NCBI GenBank assembly: GCA_943735955.1
Contig: OX030956.1
Location: 12,390,894 to 12,454,893, forward strand
Length of the DNA stretch: 64,000 bases
From: Piscicola geometra
Taxonomy: Eukaryota > Annelida > Clitellata > Hirudinida > Piscicolidae
Reading direction: 5' to 3'
The number at the start of each line of letters is the position of its first letter. Position 1 is the first letter of the stretch. The position numbers and the translations under genes were made by a program. Below, one piece after another: positions 12,888 to 26,260 of this stretch. The notes below the pieces were generated by a model that was not told the origin of the DNA, did no database searches, and saw only the letters and a list, made by a program, of their open reading frames with translations.

Positions 12888-15414
12888 TCATCGAAGGTTT
12901 TCTGTGATAGAATTCAATACCCCGTGCCAGGAAGAAGCTCCTTGAAATAGTATTCTCTAAACAAAACACATAAAATTTATTTAATTCAAATTGTATAGAT
13001 TTCAAAATTGTATTATAAATAGTTGTTATTGTAATTGAAACTAATTGTCATATGGCTTTCAGGAATGTCAATATTATAAAATTTATAATAATAATTAAAT
13101 TATAAAATTTAAAATAATAATTAAATTATAAAATTTAAAATAATAATTAAATTATAAAATTTATAATAATAATTAAATTATAAAATTTATAATAATAATT
13201 AAATGATAAAATTTATAATAATAATAATTTTAAATAATAATTCATAAAACAAATAGAGCCATGAGCCGTTTTTAGGCGAAGAATGATTCCTGTGAAAAAT
13301 TTTATCGAAATTAAATAACTAAAGTATTGTTATGTCAGAGTTTACAATGGTTAAACATAATATAGTTAATACTTTCAAATAAATGACAAAATGCTTCAAA
13401 TCACAAGTGAGATTTATTGAAGGGATAATAGCTTTACCTTGATAATATGTATGACCAGCAAAACGAAGCCGATTAGAGAGAAGAACAACATGATGGGCAA
13501 GCGGAAAGTCTGAAGAGGATGAATAAAGATATGGAAGGAGAGCTGTTGTGAGGAGTCACAAACTCAAAAATGTGGAAATGAAACTCACTTGAAACGGTGT
13601 TTTGCAGATTCTTAGATGCTAATAAGAAATATATAACTTTAAGACTCACGTCACATATAAGCCCGTAATAGATCAAGTCGGTGATGATGTTGAAGATGAG
13701 AGTGAGCATGTATGTAGAGCATGCTACTGCCAAGATCATGAGGCACTTACTCTGTCAAGGGATGGTTGATTGCATCGCATATATGGCATATATTATACAT
13801 TTATGTGATTAGAAGATTCGCTTCTAGCGTTGTGTTTGAGGCTATGACGGAAATGCATTGAACTCGTCGAAACGAGATCTCGTTGAACCAAATTTTTTAA
13901 ACATTTAAATTTGTGAATAAATTTGAATATTAATGCTTATTAATATTACAATTAAAAGTTCAGTCTATAAATTACACATTTTTCGACGAGTAAAAAACTT
14001 CTAAAAGTCGCTAACTTTATAAAATTAATAATAAAGCAATAAAAATTTTACAAATTTCAATTTTCTCTTGTTTTTTTCATAATATTTATATTTAAAAATA
14101 ATAAAAAATTGTTTTACGACGAGCATTTGTTTCAACGAGTTCTTACTTCGTAGAGTTCAATGCTATTCCTAGTACGAACAGCATCATACAGAAATATAAA
14201 AGCACTGGAAAGACATAAACGGCAAGATGTTTGCCGCCCTCATTGTTACATCGCAGGGTTGAGTCGAAGTTATTTTCTAGCTGAGAAAGTTTCAAACTTT
14301 TTCTTGCATGAGTTCCATAGAAATAATTGTGCACCAAGCTTGTCAATTCAATTAATTAATAATGGCAACTGCTAAATAATAGTGACAAATATTCATCAAT
14401 GGAGACACATGAGACTTACAAAGATACGATTGTCGACCGGGTCTTCGCACAGAAGCAATATTCCAACAACGATCAGCTGAGAAATTTGAGAATTGATAGT
14501 TACTAAGATTTATATTTAATATCGAATCTCTCAATTTTTTTAAATTCTTTAAAGATGGTTCAAGATTTCCTATATTTTGGTAAAACCATAATAGAAAATA
14601 AGTTTATAAGTCTCAAAATGTGCTTTTAGAATACAAATTTCTCTAGTAGTAAAGGAAGAATGTAAGAGTTCGGATGGAGTAACTTATTAAGAATTGCATT
14701 CATTTCATGATCGTTTTTGAATTCAACGTTACTCACCAGAAATGGGACCGAGTAGCCTGAAAAAGACCTTTTAGTGTTCAAGTCTCCAGGCCAAAAAAAG
14801 CATTTCTTATCTTCTGGAATCGGAATTCCTTCGTCAAAGTTTATACGAAGTTCTGCGAGAAATTAAGATTTTATTGAATTTCAATGTAACCCTATAATTA
14901 TTAGCAAAATACTTTGTATAATGAAATATTATTACTAATTTTAAATACTACTAATGATAATTTTGTGCAAAAATACTGAAAAATTTCAACAAAAATACAT
15001 TAATTTTTCAAGCTTTTAATGTTTTTACCGAAATACTCATCGGAACTCTTCAATTTATACTCTATAGGGATGAAATTTGTTATTCATTAGAATCAGCACC
15101 AATCAAATAATTGATTCATTCAGAGCATTAAAGAAAATACAATTCTGATTCTAAGATATAAACTAAAACATTGCACGATATTAAAAAAGAAATGCTCAAA
15201 CTTGTTCCGCCGAGGAACAGGTTAATGTGAGAAAAGTAAAAGAAAAATATGATGACACCGAAGAAGATCAAGCTAATTCCCGACACCAGCTTTCTCGAGT
15301 CAAACCGCTGAGAAATGTTAAGAGCAGTTTAAGGGGCTCAGACAACAAATATTAAATTCTAGGTTTTAAGAAAACAATTTAAATAAAAGAAATTAATAAA
15401 TAATTACATACCAT
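12888..15414 (-). CDS. Gene A: multi-span membrane protein, about 228 residues, 9 coding exons
   Basis: The family is not recognised. Exons in transcript order: 15414-15412 (the ATG alone, directly before a GTATGT donor), 15307-15202, 14852-14737, 14476-14420, 14280-14147, 13749-13650, 13618-13589, 13509-13438 and 12956-12888. Phases agree throughout (687 nt including stop). Hydrophobic segments fall at about 8-33, 72-85 (short), 113-136, 141-170 and 186-206. Between the first two is a Cys/Trp loop (EDKKCFFWPGD). Another Cys lies at 105 (STLRCNN). This suggests a four- or five-span membrane protein. The last exon has two adjacent acceptors (TTTAGAG). The one used here ends in SITENLR; the other gives a longer basic tail ending SRIENT. 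The second copy of the gene (18.97-30.93 kb) is disabled, leaving this one as the functional candidate. Confidence 0.65.
13072..13235. repeat. 26-bp AT minisatellite (copy 1)
   Basis: Tandem units of about 26 bp with the core AATTATAAAATTTATAATAAT, roughly six copies, in the intron between the last two exons of gene A. The equivalent tract in copy 2 is longer. Confidence 0.85.
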
Positions 15415-16381
15415 CTTAGATGATCATTTTTTAGGATGGAGACTTGAAGATTGTTTAAAAAATATTAACAGTTCTGGATTTTAAATGTTTTTGCTATTTT
15501 TTAAACTTTTATATTAATTGTTCAGGAAATAACGTCATATCAAGTTTTGAATGACGTATTAACAAAGAATATTAAAAAAAACTTTTTTATAAATAAAAGT
15601 TATTTAAAAATCTGAGATTTTAAATTTCACACATGATTTGGGTTAAGATCTTTTCATAAATATACCACTGAAAGGTTAAGGTTGCTGTAGGATAACCAAT
15701 GATGTTTTCAAAAATTTCATCATGGGGTTTGCAATTGCAGTGAATATGTTTAATTCTATTTTATGACAATACTGCATAATAAAAACTTCATAACCAAATA
15801 TTACTTTTTTTAAAGAATTTAACTCTAATCTACTGTGGAATTGTCAAGCTGAATAGTAAAAAACGATGAGTTTTGTCCTATTTCAAAAAGCAGTTTTTTA
15901 ATGTTTTGAGCCATTTGACATAAGTTTAAAGTTGCGTTTGAAAAGTTTCTGTGAGTGTTTATAGAGAAGCGAAGATCAGAATGGGTTTGCAATATACGTT
16001 CATTAAAGGCACAATTTCGGGATATAAATATTTTTCCATTTTTAATTTAAGAATAAAAATTTTTTTTTTTCAAATTAATGAATTCATAATGTTTGAAAGT
16101 CTTCATTCTTCATCAAATCACAACTAAATGGCATCATTTTAAATAGTTAAACTTCTTCGGGTAACCTCCTGTCGTAATCCTAATCTTCCTATGAAACAGA
16201 CTAACCTCCCAAAATGTAATATCTATCTATCAAATATTTAAAACTCTTAAACTATCGATTTTTTTTCCATTCCTCAAATAATCTCTTTAAATAACTTTTT
16301 TCCACAAATAATCATTGATTAACGAAATTAAGATGAATTATTATTCTTATAACTTAATAAAAATTTATTCAATTTACTTTT
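15415..16381. other. Spacer between collagen 3' end and gene A start (copy 1), with the hAT empty site
   Basis: AT-rich, without exons. Position 15990-15997 (CAATATAC) is the unoccupied form of the site that holds the hAT element in copy 2 at 31596-33804. Confidence 0.7.
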
Positions 16382-17735
16382 TTATACTTTTAATTTAATT
16401 TTGTTCAAATCATTCGTGCCAGGTAGCAGAAGACCGTCGAGACCCAAAGGACAAGGCGCGTCCAATCCCTGCAGTCGTCGTAAGCTTCGTTGTATCATTT
16501 GACATCGTTATCGTCATCATCATCATCATCATCACCACCTTCTTCTTTTCTTCTTCATCATTATTAACCTGATCAACCTAACAATTATCTTTTTTATCCT
16601 ATAATAATAATAATAACACAACGTTATCATTATCCTCTATACATTAGTCTTATTACAAAGTTATATCATAGTCCTCTTCAGAAGAGTTTTTGAGACGATG
16701 GTGAAAATGATGAGTGGGAGGGTTGTCTCTGGAGCATCCACCTGGAGACCTGGGTCACCTATGAAGCCTTTTCAGCCCAGCCTGCCTCTCTCTCCCTGCA
16801 GCAACAACCATTGTTGCCTTGTCATAATGGGGAATTGTGAAAAAACCTTCGTTTTTACTAGCTTTAACTGCTTTATTATTACTATTATTAAATAATGAGT
16901 GAATAATTAGTATAGAATAATCTGGATCGCTCATGAAACAAAATAAGAAGAAGGAAATCAATGAAAAAACGTCCAAAAAATTCAACTTTCTTCCCTTTGA
17001 GCATCGGTATCCAGTGAGTCCCTATGATGAAACACTTAAATACTGAAAAATCTTTAAACAAAATTAAATAGAAAGTTTAAAAAAAATAAAATAATAAATT
17101 CATAAATTCATAGAGGGTAAAAGTGAAGTAAGGAAATGGAAGCCACCATCAGACCAGTGTTTCCAGCCCTGCCAACATCACCTTTCTCTCCCTTGTCTCC
17201 GTTTATGACGCCCATTGTCTTACAGTGGTTACGAAAGGTTACAATAATTTACAGTGGTTACAACAAGTTACACAAAGTTACAATACTTTACAGTGGTTAC
17301 AACAAGTTATGAAAAGTTACAATTCTTTACAGTGATTACAAGTTACAATACATTTTTTTTATTAGGTTAAATTTATTTCAAAATTATTTATCCTCCATCT
17401 CAACTTACGTTCCATCCACAAACACCCGGTTTTCCGTTGGCTCCCTGTCGATGAAACAATACAGAGCATTTAAGCATGTTTACACTCGCATGTTGATTTA
17501 CATTTCTTTTGTCATGCCAGCTAGGACATGACGCTTTATTCAAACTTAATAAACTTTCTAGAAGACGAAAAGTTGAAAACTTTGTGAAAAATTGGTTTTA
17601 TAATTTAATTTTTATTTCAATCATTATTTTGATAAATAATAAAATAAAAAACGAAACAAATCGTTTTAAAGGGCCACTCACAGGTACTCCATTCATTCCA
17701 TACTCACCCTTGTCACCTTTCATCTCTCTGTATTC
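16382..17735 (-). pseudogene. Collagen gene copy 1, 3' exons only (5'-truncated by the duplication)
   Basis: Gly-X-Y exons in transcript order: 17735-17682 (54 nt, KGDKGEYGMNGVP), 17444-17409 (36 nt, GANGKPGVCGWN), a GDKGEKGDVGRAGNTG exon at about 17142-17212, 16795-16742 (54 nt, GERGRLG-stop-KGFIGDPGLQ) and the terminal exon 16468-16382 (87 nt, GLDAPCPLGLDGLLLPGTND, stop TAA). All are phase 0 with normal splice sites. The 54-nt length and multiples of nine are typical of collagen exons. An in-frame TGA interrupts the penultimate exon; skipping that exon would keep the frame. The exons encoding the head and transmembrane segment exist only in copy 2. Immediately upstream of this copy lies the copy 1/copy 2 junction, so it has no evident start of its own. 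Confidence 0.65.
17215..17350. repeat. Short tandem repeat of TTACAGTGGTTACAACAAG in a collagen intron
   Basis: About three to four imperfect units of 38-40 bp built from CAGTGGTTACAACAAGTTAC and AAAGTTACAAT. The same repeat is in copy 2 at about 35076-35205, so it predates the duplication. Confidence 0.75.
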
Positions 17736-19153
17736 CTGTAGCTCAATGTTTTGGGAAATAAGGAGAAGTATGCTGTGTGGAAATGAAGATAATGAATTGG
17801 TAACAAATTTTTGTGAGAAAAGTGTGCTCTGCATGCTTTAAAGGCATGTAGTAATTCGGTCTTTCGGTAATTTTGGAGAAAAAAAATTATAAATATTTAT
17901 AGAATACATTTAAGGTGAATTTAATATAATAAAATGTTTTTTTGAATAATTTATAAAGCAAGGATAATTATTCATTTTTAAGGTTATGTAACTTCTCAAC
18001 CGGTCTTTTTTTTCTCCTTTACTTCCTTTCGAAAATGAACGATACTCAAAAATGTGTAAAATATAATCCAGGTTTGTGAGAAAACTACATCCCCATATTA
18101 AACCCATAATTTTTTATAAATTCTAAATTATAACTTAGTTTTCATTGTTATAGTTATAAGAAGTGAAGCTATGTAATTTTTGAAAATTCAATAGAAGCTC
18201 AAAATTAGACAATAAGTACCTTTTACGAAACACTCAGAAACACGACCACTGCAAAAGACTTCAAGAATTGACTGCAGAAGGAAATCTTATACAAAATTAT
18301 GAAATTCTTCCAACTTTTCTCGCTTATATAAGGTATTGAAAGTTTTAAAAATTTTCTGATGATGTATAGTCGAGTAATCAGTCACCTCGGAGTGAGCCTA
18401 ATTGTAGCATTATCACCAGACCATGAAAAGGCTTGGTTTTCTTAAATAGATAATTTGTGAGAAGAAAGTTAAAACAACAATTATAGTTTTATTTAGCTTT
18501 TTATCAAACTGTAAAGTTTTATATGTGGCTTGTTTGAAAAATTCAAAGGCATGTCTTAGTTGGTTTTTTAAATAATCTTAAAAAGTTTTTGAATCAAGGA
18601 ATGGATGATAACTTCGATTCGCAAACAATTGTATGTATAAAGCAAAATAAATAAAACTAATTTTAGATTAAATACTTGCTAAAACATAATGAGAAATATA
18701 AATAAAATGAAGAAAAAGTTTAATTGATATAAATGATTGAGTTTTTAGAGATGTTGGCTCGAAGGACCGAATTCGAGTCGGATCTTTCTCATCATCTTTA
18801 ATTCTTTTTACTTCATCGTTTTTAAGCTTATTTTGATGAAATAAAACTTTTAAAAGTTATGTAAAAACTTCGAAAATTTTTTTTAATGTCAAATAATTTT
18901 AAAGCATTCAATCTGTGAGTTCATCTTTTTAAATAATCTCATGTGTTTTCAATTCTACTCATGCTTAAAATCATCGAAGGTTTTCTGTGATAGAATTCAA
19001 TACCCCGTGCCAGGAAGAAGCTGCTTGAAATAGTATTCTCTAAACAAAACACATAAAATTTATTTAATTCAAATTGTATAGATTTCAAAATTGTATTATA
19101 AATAGTTGTTATTGTAATTGAAACTAATTGTCATATGGCTTTCAGGAATGTCA

Positions 19154-19370
19154 ATATTATAAAATTTATAATAATAATTAAATTATAAAATTTATAATAA
19201 TAATTAAATTATAAAATTTATAATAATAATTAAATTATAAAATTTATAATAATAATTAAATTATAAAATTTATAATAATAATTAAATTATAAAATTTATA
19301 ATAATAATTAAATTATAAAATTTATAATAATAATTAAATTATAAAATTTAAATAATAATAATTTTAAATA
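19154..19370. repeat. 26-bp AT minisatellite (copy 2, expanded)
   Basis: Same unit as at 13072-13235 but with about seven to eight copies, so the array length changed after the 6 kb duplication. Confidence 0.85.
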
Positions 19371-20049
19371 ATAATTCATAAAATAAATAGAGCCATGAGC
19401 CGTTTTTAGTCGAAGAATGATTCCTGTGAAAAATTTTATCGAAATTAAATAACTAAAGTATTTTTATGTCAAAGTTTACAATGGTTAAACATAATATAGT
19501 TAATACTTTCAAATAAATGACAAAATGCTTCAAATCACAAGTGAGATTTGTTGAAGAGATAATAGCTTTACCTTGACAATATGTATGACCAGCAAAACGA
19601 AGCTGATTAGAGAGAAGAACAACATGATGGGCAAGCGGAAAGTCTGAAGAAGATGAATAAAGATATGGAAGGAGAGCTGTTGTGAGGAGTCACAAACTCA
19701 AAAATGTGGAAATGAAACTCACTTGAAACGGTGTTTTGCAGATTCTTAGATGCTAATAAGAAATATATAACTTCAAGACTCACGTCACATATACGACCGT
19801 AAAGGATCAAGTCGACGATGATGTTGAAGATGAGAGTGAGCATGTATGTAGAGCATAATACTGCCAGGATCATAAGGCACTTACTCTGTCAAGGGGTGGT
19901 TGATTGCATCGCATATATGGCATATATTGTACATTTTTGTGATTAGAAGATTCGTTTCTAGCGTTGTGTTTGAGGCTATGACGGATATGCACTGAACTCG
20001 TCATAATAGAAACTCGTCGAAACGAGATCTCGTTGAACAAAATTTTTTA

Positions 20050-21598
20050 AACATTTAAATTTGTGAATACATTTGAATATTAATGCTTATTAATATTACA
20101 ATTAAAAGTTAAGTCTATAAATTACACATTTTTCGACGAGTAAAAAACTTCTAAAAGTCGCTAACTTTATAAAATTAATAATAAAGCAAGAAAAATTTTA
20201 CAAATTTTAATTTTTTCTTGTTTATTTTCAAAATATTTATATTTAAAAAAGAAAAAAACATGTTTTACGACGAGCATTTGTTTTGACGAGTTCTTACTTC
20301 GTAGAGTTCAATGCTATTCCTAGTACGAACAGCATCATACAGAAATATAAAAGCACTGGAAAGACTTAAACGGCAAGGTGTTTGCCGCCCCCGTTGTTAC
20401 ATCGCAGGTTTGAGTCGAAGTTATTTTCTAGCTGAAAAAGTTTCAAACTTTTTCTCGCATGAGTTCCATACGAATAATTCTGCACCAAGCTTGTCAATTC
20501 AATTAATTAAAAATGGCAACTGCTAAATAATAGTGACAAATATTCATCAATGGAGACACATGAGACTTACAAGGATACGATTGTCGACCGCGTCATCGCA
20601 CAGAAGCAATATGCCAACAACGATCAGCTGAGAAATTTGAGAATTGATAGTTACTAAGATTTATATTTAATATCGAATCTCTCAATTTTTTTAAATTCTT
20701 TAAAGATGGTTCAAAATTTCCTATATTTTGGTAAAACCATAGTAGAAAATAAGTTTAAAAGTCTCAAAATGTGCTTTTAGAATACAAATTTGTAAAAACG
20801 CAAGATTTCTCTAGTAGTAAAAGAAGAATGTAAGAGTTCGGATGGAGTAACTTATTAAGAATTACATTCATTTCATGATCTTTTTTGAATTCAACGTTTC
20901 TCACCAGAAATGGGACGGAGAAGCCTGAATAAGACCTTTTAGTGTTCAATTTTCTAAGCCAAAAAAAGCATTTCCTATCTTCTGGAATAGGAATTCCTTT
21001 ATGAAATTTGTGAGGAAGGTCTGCGAGAAATTAAGATTTTATTGAATTTCAATTTAACCCTATAATTATTAGCAAAATACTTTGTATAATAAAATATTAT
21101 TACTAATTTTAAAAACTACTAATTATACTTTTTTTGCAAAAATACTGAAAATTTGCAAAAAAAATATATTAATTTTCCAAGATTTTAATCTTTTTACCGA
21201 TAATCTCTTAGAAATCTTTGTATACAAATTCTATAGGAATGAAATTTTTTATTCATTAGAATCAGCACCAATCAAATAATTAATTCATTCAGAGCATTAA
21301 ACTTTAATTGATAAATGATTAAAGCAATACAATTCTGACTCTTTAAGATATAAACTAAAATATTGCAAGATATAAAAAAAGAAATGCACAATCCTTCTCC
21401 ACCGAGTAACAGGGTAATGTGAGAAAGGTGGAAGAAAAACATTTAAAAACCTCGAGATCCAGAACTGATAAAGCTTGATGTCAAACTTTAAATTTCATCA
21501 AAATCACTTTCTTCAATAAAAAATGAGAAACAAACCTTGACAGTATGTATGACCATCAAAACGAATCTGAATAAAGAGAAGAACAACATGATGGGCAA
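20050..21598. repeat. Exon-array unit 1 (left edge)
   Basis: Continuous on its left with the normal intron 5 of gene A copy 2 and ending in the abnormal exon 2-to-exon 8 junction near 21535-21598. It contains exon 5 (with the TAA), exon 4 and an in-frame exon 3 of gene A on the minus strand. It is the most diverged unit; its exon 5 and 4 differ from the others at several positions. Confidence 0.85.
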
Positions 21599-23154
21599 CA
21601 CAACATTTAAATTTGTGAATACATTTGAATGTTAATGCTTATTAATATTACAATTAAAAGTTAAGTCTATGAATTACACATTTTTCGACGAGTAAAAAAC
21701 TTCTAAAAGTCGCTAACTTTATACAATTAATAATAAAGCAATAAAAATTTTTACAAATTTCAATTTTCTCTTGTTTTTTTTTCTCAAAATATTTATATTT
21801 AAAAAAGAAAAAAAATTGTTTTACGAAGAGCATTTGTTTCGACGAGTTCTTACTTCGTAGAGTTCAATGCTATTCCTATGACGAACCGCATCATACAGAA
21901 ATATAAAAGCACTGGAAAGACTTAAACGGCAAGCTGTTTGCCGCCGTCATTGTTACATCGCAGGGTTGAGTCGAAGTTATTTTCTAGCTGAAAAAGTTTC
22001 AAACTTTTTCTTGCATGAGTTCCATAGAAATAATTGTGCACCAAGCTTGTCAATTCAATTAATTAATAATGGCAACTGCTAAATAATAGTGACAAATATT
22101 CATCAATGGAGACACATGAGACTTACAAAGATACGATTGTCAACCGGGTCTTCGCACAGAAGCAATATTCCAACAACGATCAGCTGAGAAATTTGAGAAT
22201 TGATAGTTACTAAGATTTATATTTAATATCGAATCTCTCAATTTTTTTAAATTCTTCAAAGATGGTTCAAAATTTCCTATATTTTGATAAAACCATAATA
22301 GAAAATAAGTTTCAAACTCTCAAAATATGCTTTTAGAATACAAATTTGTAAAAACGCAAGATTTCTCTAGTAGTAAAAGAAGAATGTAAGAGTTCGGATG
22401 GAGTAACTTATTAAGAATTACATTCATTTCATGATCTTTTTTGAATTCAACGTTTCTCACCAGAAATGGGACGGAGAAGCCTGAAAAAGACCTTTTAGTG
22501 TTCAATTTTCTAAGCCAAAAAAAGCATTTCCTATCTTCTGGAATAGGAATTCCTTTATGAAATTTGTGAGGAAGGTCTGCGAGAAATTAAGATTTTATTG
22601 AATTTCAATTTAACCCTATAATTATTAGCAAAATACTTTGTATAATAAAATATTATTACTAATTTTAAAAACTACTAATTATACTTTTTTTGCAAAAATA
22701 CTGAAAATTTGCAAAAAAAATATATTAATTTTCCAAGATTTTAATCTTTTTACCGATAATCTCTTAGAAATCTTTGTATACAAATTCTATAGGAATGAAA
22801 TTTTTTATTCATTAGAATCAGCACCAATCAAATAATTAATTCATTCAGAGCATTAAACTTTAATTGATAAATGATTAAAGCAATACAATTCTGACTCTTT
22901 AAGATATAAACTAAAATATTGCAAGATATAAAAAAAGAAATGCTCAATCCTTCTCCACCGAGTAACAGGGTAATGTGAGAAAGGTGGAAGAAAAACATTT
23001 AAAAACCTCGAGATCCAGAACTGATAAAGCTTGATGTCAAACTTTAAATTTCATCAAAATCACTTTCTTCAATAAAAAATGAGAAACAAACCTTGACAGT
23101 ATGTATGACCATCAAAACGAATCTGAATAAAGAGAAGAACAACATGATGGGCAA
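21599..23154. repeat. Exon-array unit 2 (1556 bp)
   Basis: Begins CACAACATTTAAATTTG directly after a fragment of exon 8 (ends GATGGGCAA). It holds exons 5, 4 and 3 of gene A and a truncated exon 2. Exon 3 (near 22446-22561) keeps its frame. Exon 5 has the shared TAA. Confidence 0.9.
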
Positions 23155-24707
23155 CACAACATTTAAATTTGTGAATACATTTGAATGTTAATGCTTATTA
23201 ATATTACAATTAAAAGTTAAGTCTATGAATTACACATTTTTCGACGAGTAAAAAACTTCTAAAAGTCGCTAACTTTATACAATTAATAATAAAGCAATAA
23301 AAATTTTTACAAATTTCAATTTTCTCTTGTTTTTTTTTCTCAAAATATTTATATTTAAAAAAGAAAAAAAATTGTTTTACGAAGAGCATTTGTTTCGACG
23401 AGTTCTTACTTCGTAGAGTTCAATGCTATTCCTATGACGAACCGCATCATACAGAAATATAAAAGCACTGGAAAGACTTAAACGGCAAGCTGTTTGCCGC
23501 CGTCATTGTTACATCGCAGGGTTGAGTCGAAGTTATTTTCTAGCTGAAAAAGTTTCAAACTTTTTCTTGCATGAGTGCCATAGAAATAATTGTGCACCAA
23601 GCTTGTCAATTCAATTAATTAATAATGGCAACTGCTAAATAATAGTGACAAATATTCATCAATGGAGACACATGAGACTTACAAAGATACGATTGTCGAC
23701 CGGGTCTTCGCACAGAAGCAATATTCCAACAACGATCAGCTGAGAAATTTGAGAATTGATAGTTACTAAGATTTATATTTAATATCGAATCTCTCAATTT
23801 TTTTAAATTCTTCAAAGATGGTTCAAAATTTCCTATATTTTGATAAAACCATAATAGAAAATAAGTTTCAAACTCTCAAAATATGCTTTTAGAATACAAA
23901 TTTTAAAAACGCAAGATTTCTCTAGTAGTAAAAGAAGAATGTAAGAGTTCGGATGGAGTAACTTATTAAGAATTACATTCATTTCATGATCTTTTTTGAA
24001 TTCAACGTTACTCACCAGAAATGGGACGGAGAAGCCTGAAAAAGACCTTTTAGTGTTCAATTTTCTAAGCCAAAAAAACATTTTCTATCTTCTGGAATCG
24101 GAATTTCTTTATGAAATTTGTGAGGAAGGTCTGCGAGAAATTAAGATTTTATTGAATTTCAATTTAACCCTATAATTATTAGCAAAATACTTTGTATAAT
24201 AAAATATTATTACTAATTTTAAAAACTACTAATTATACTTTTTTGCAAAAATACTGAAAATTTGCAAAAAAAATATATTAATTTTCCAAGTTTCTAATCT
24301 TTTTACCGATAATCTCTTAGAAATCTTTGTATACAAATTCTATAGGGAAGAAATTTTTTATTCATTAGAATCAGCACCAATCAAATAATTAATTCATTCA
24401 GAGCATTAAACTTTAATTGATAAATGATTAAAGCAATACAATTCTGACTCTTTAAGATATAAACTAAAATATTGCAAGATATAAAAAAAGAAATGCACAA
24501 TCCTTCTCCACCGAGTAACAGGGTAATGTGAGAAAGGTGGAAGAAAAACATTTAAAAACCTCGAGATCCAGAACTGATAAAGCTTGATGTCAAACTTTAA
24601 ATTTCATCAAAATCACTTTCTTCAATAAAAAATGAGAAACAAACCTTGACAGTATGTATGACCATCAAAACGAATCTGAATAAAGAGAAGAACAACATGA
24701 TGGGCAA
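23155..24707. repeat. Exon-array unit 3 (1553 bp)
   Basis: Same content as unit 2. Exon 3 has lost one base beside the T7 run (TGCTTTTTTTGG in copy 1 sense becomes TGTTTTTTTGG), shifting its frame. Nearly identical to unit 4. Confidence 0.9.
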
Positions 24708-26260
24708 CACAACATTTAAATTTGTGAATACATTTGAATGTTAATGCTTATTAATATTACAATTAAAAGTTAAGTCTATGAATTACACATTTTTCGACGA
24801 GTAAAAAACTTCTAAAAGTCGCTAACTTTATACAATTAATAATAAAGCAATAAAAATTTTTACAAATTTCAATTTTCTCTTGTTTTTTTTTCTCAAAATA
24901 TTTATATTTAAAAAAGAAAAAAAATTGTTTTACGAAGAGCATTTGTTTCGACGAGTTCTTACTTCGTAGAGTTCAATGCTATTCCTATGACGAACCGCAT
25001 CATACAGAAATATAAAAGCACTGGAAAGACTTAAACGGCAAGCTGTTTGCCGCCGTCATTGTTACATCGCAGGGTTGAGTCGAAGTTATTTTCTAGCTGA
25101 AAAAGTTTCAAACTTTTTCTTGCATGAGTGCCATAGAAATAATTGTGCACCAAGCTTGTCAATTCAATTAATTAATAATGGCAACTGCTAAATAATAGTG
25201 ACAAATATTCATCAATGGAGACACATGAGACTTACAAAGATACGATTGTCGACCGGGTCTTCGCACAGAAGCAATATTCCAACAACGATCAGCTGAGAAA
25301 TTTGAGAATTGATAGTTACTAAGATTTATATTTAATATCGAATCTCTCAATTTTTTTAAATTCTTCAAAGATGGTTCAAAATTTCCTATATTTTGATAAA
25401 ACCATAATAGAAAATAAGTTTCAAACTCTCAAAATATGCTTTTAGAATACAAATTTTAAAAACGCAAGATTTCTCTAGTAGTAAAAGAAGAATGTAAGAG
25501 TTCGGATGGAGTAACTTATTAAGAATTACATTCATTTCATGATCTTTTTTGAATTCAACGTTACTCACCAGAAATGGGACGGAGAAGCCTGAAAAAGACC
25601 TTTTAGTGTTCAATTTTCTAAGCCAAAAAAACATTTTCTATCTTCTGGAATCGGAATTTCTTTATGAAATTTGTGAGGAAGGTCTGCGAGAAATTAAGAT
25701 TTTATTGAATTTCAATTTAACCCTATAATTATTAGCAAAATACTTTGTATAATAAAATATTATTACTAATTTTAAAAACTACTAATTATACTTTTTTGCA
25801 AAAATACTGAAAATTTGCAAAAAAAATATATTAATTTTCCAAGTTTCTAATCTTTTTACCGATAATCTCTTAGAAATCTTTGTATACAAATTCTATAGGG
25901 AAGAAATTTTTTATTCATTAGAATCAGCACCAATCAAATAATTAATTCATTCAGAGCATTAAACTTTAATTGATAAATGATTAAAGCAATACAATTCTGA
26001 CTCTTTAAGATATAAACTAAAACATTGCAAGATATAAAAAAAGAAATGCTCAATCCTTCTCCACCGAGTAACAGGGTAATGTGAGAAAGGTGGAAGAAAA
26101 ACATTTAAAAACCTCGAGATCCAGAACTGATAAAGCTTGATGTCAAACTTTAAATTTCATCAAAATCACTTTCTTCAATAAAAAATGAGAAACAAACCTT
26201 GACAGTATGTATGACCATCAAAACGAATCTGAATAAAGAGAAGAACAACATGATGGGCAA
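24708..26260. repeat. Exon-array unit 4 (1553 bp)
   Basis: Nearly identical to unit 3, including the frameshifted exon 3. Differs mainly near its right end (AAACATTGCAAG and GAAATGCTC versus AAATATTGCAAG and GAAATGCAC). Confidence 0.9.

Larger units (their letters stand above)
12071..18153. repeat. Tandem segmental duplication, copy 1 (6.08 kb)
   Basis: The segment starting TTATAAGAAGTGAAGCTATG at 12071 restarts at 18154. The end of this copy (TGTTATAGTTAT, to 18157) matches the end of copy 2 at 36027. The junction shares TTAT, compatible with a microhomology-mediated or unequal exchange. Copy 1 contains gene A and the 3' exons of the collagen gene. It lacks the 1.55 kb exon array and the hAT element found in copy 2, so it best represents the original arrangement. 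Confidence 0.9.

Noticed and set aside
6351..15414. Genes A and B as one gene
   Set aside because: Both have their own start codon exons, and the phases between the last A exons and the first B exon do not join.
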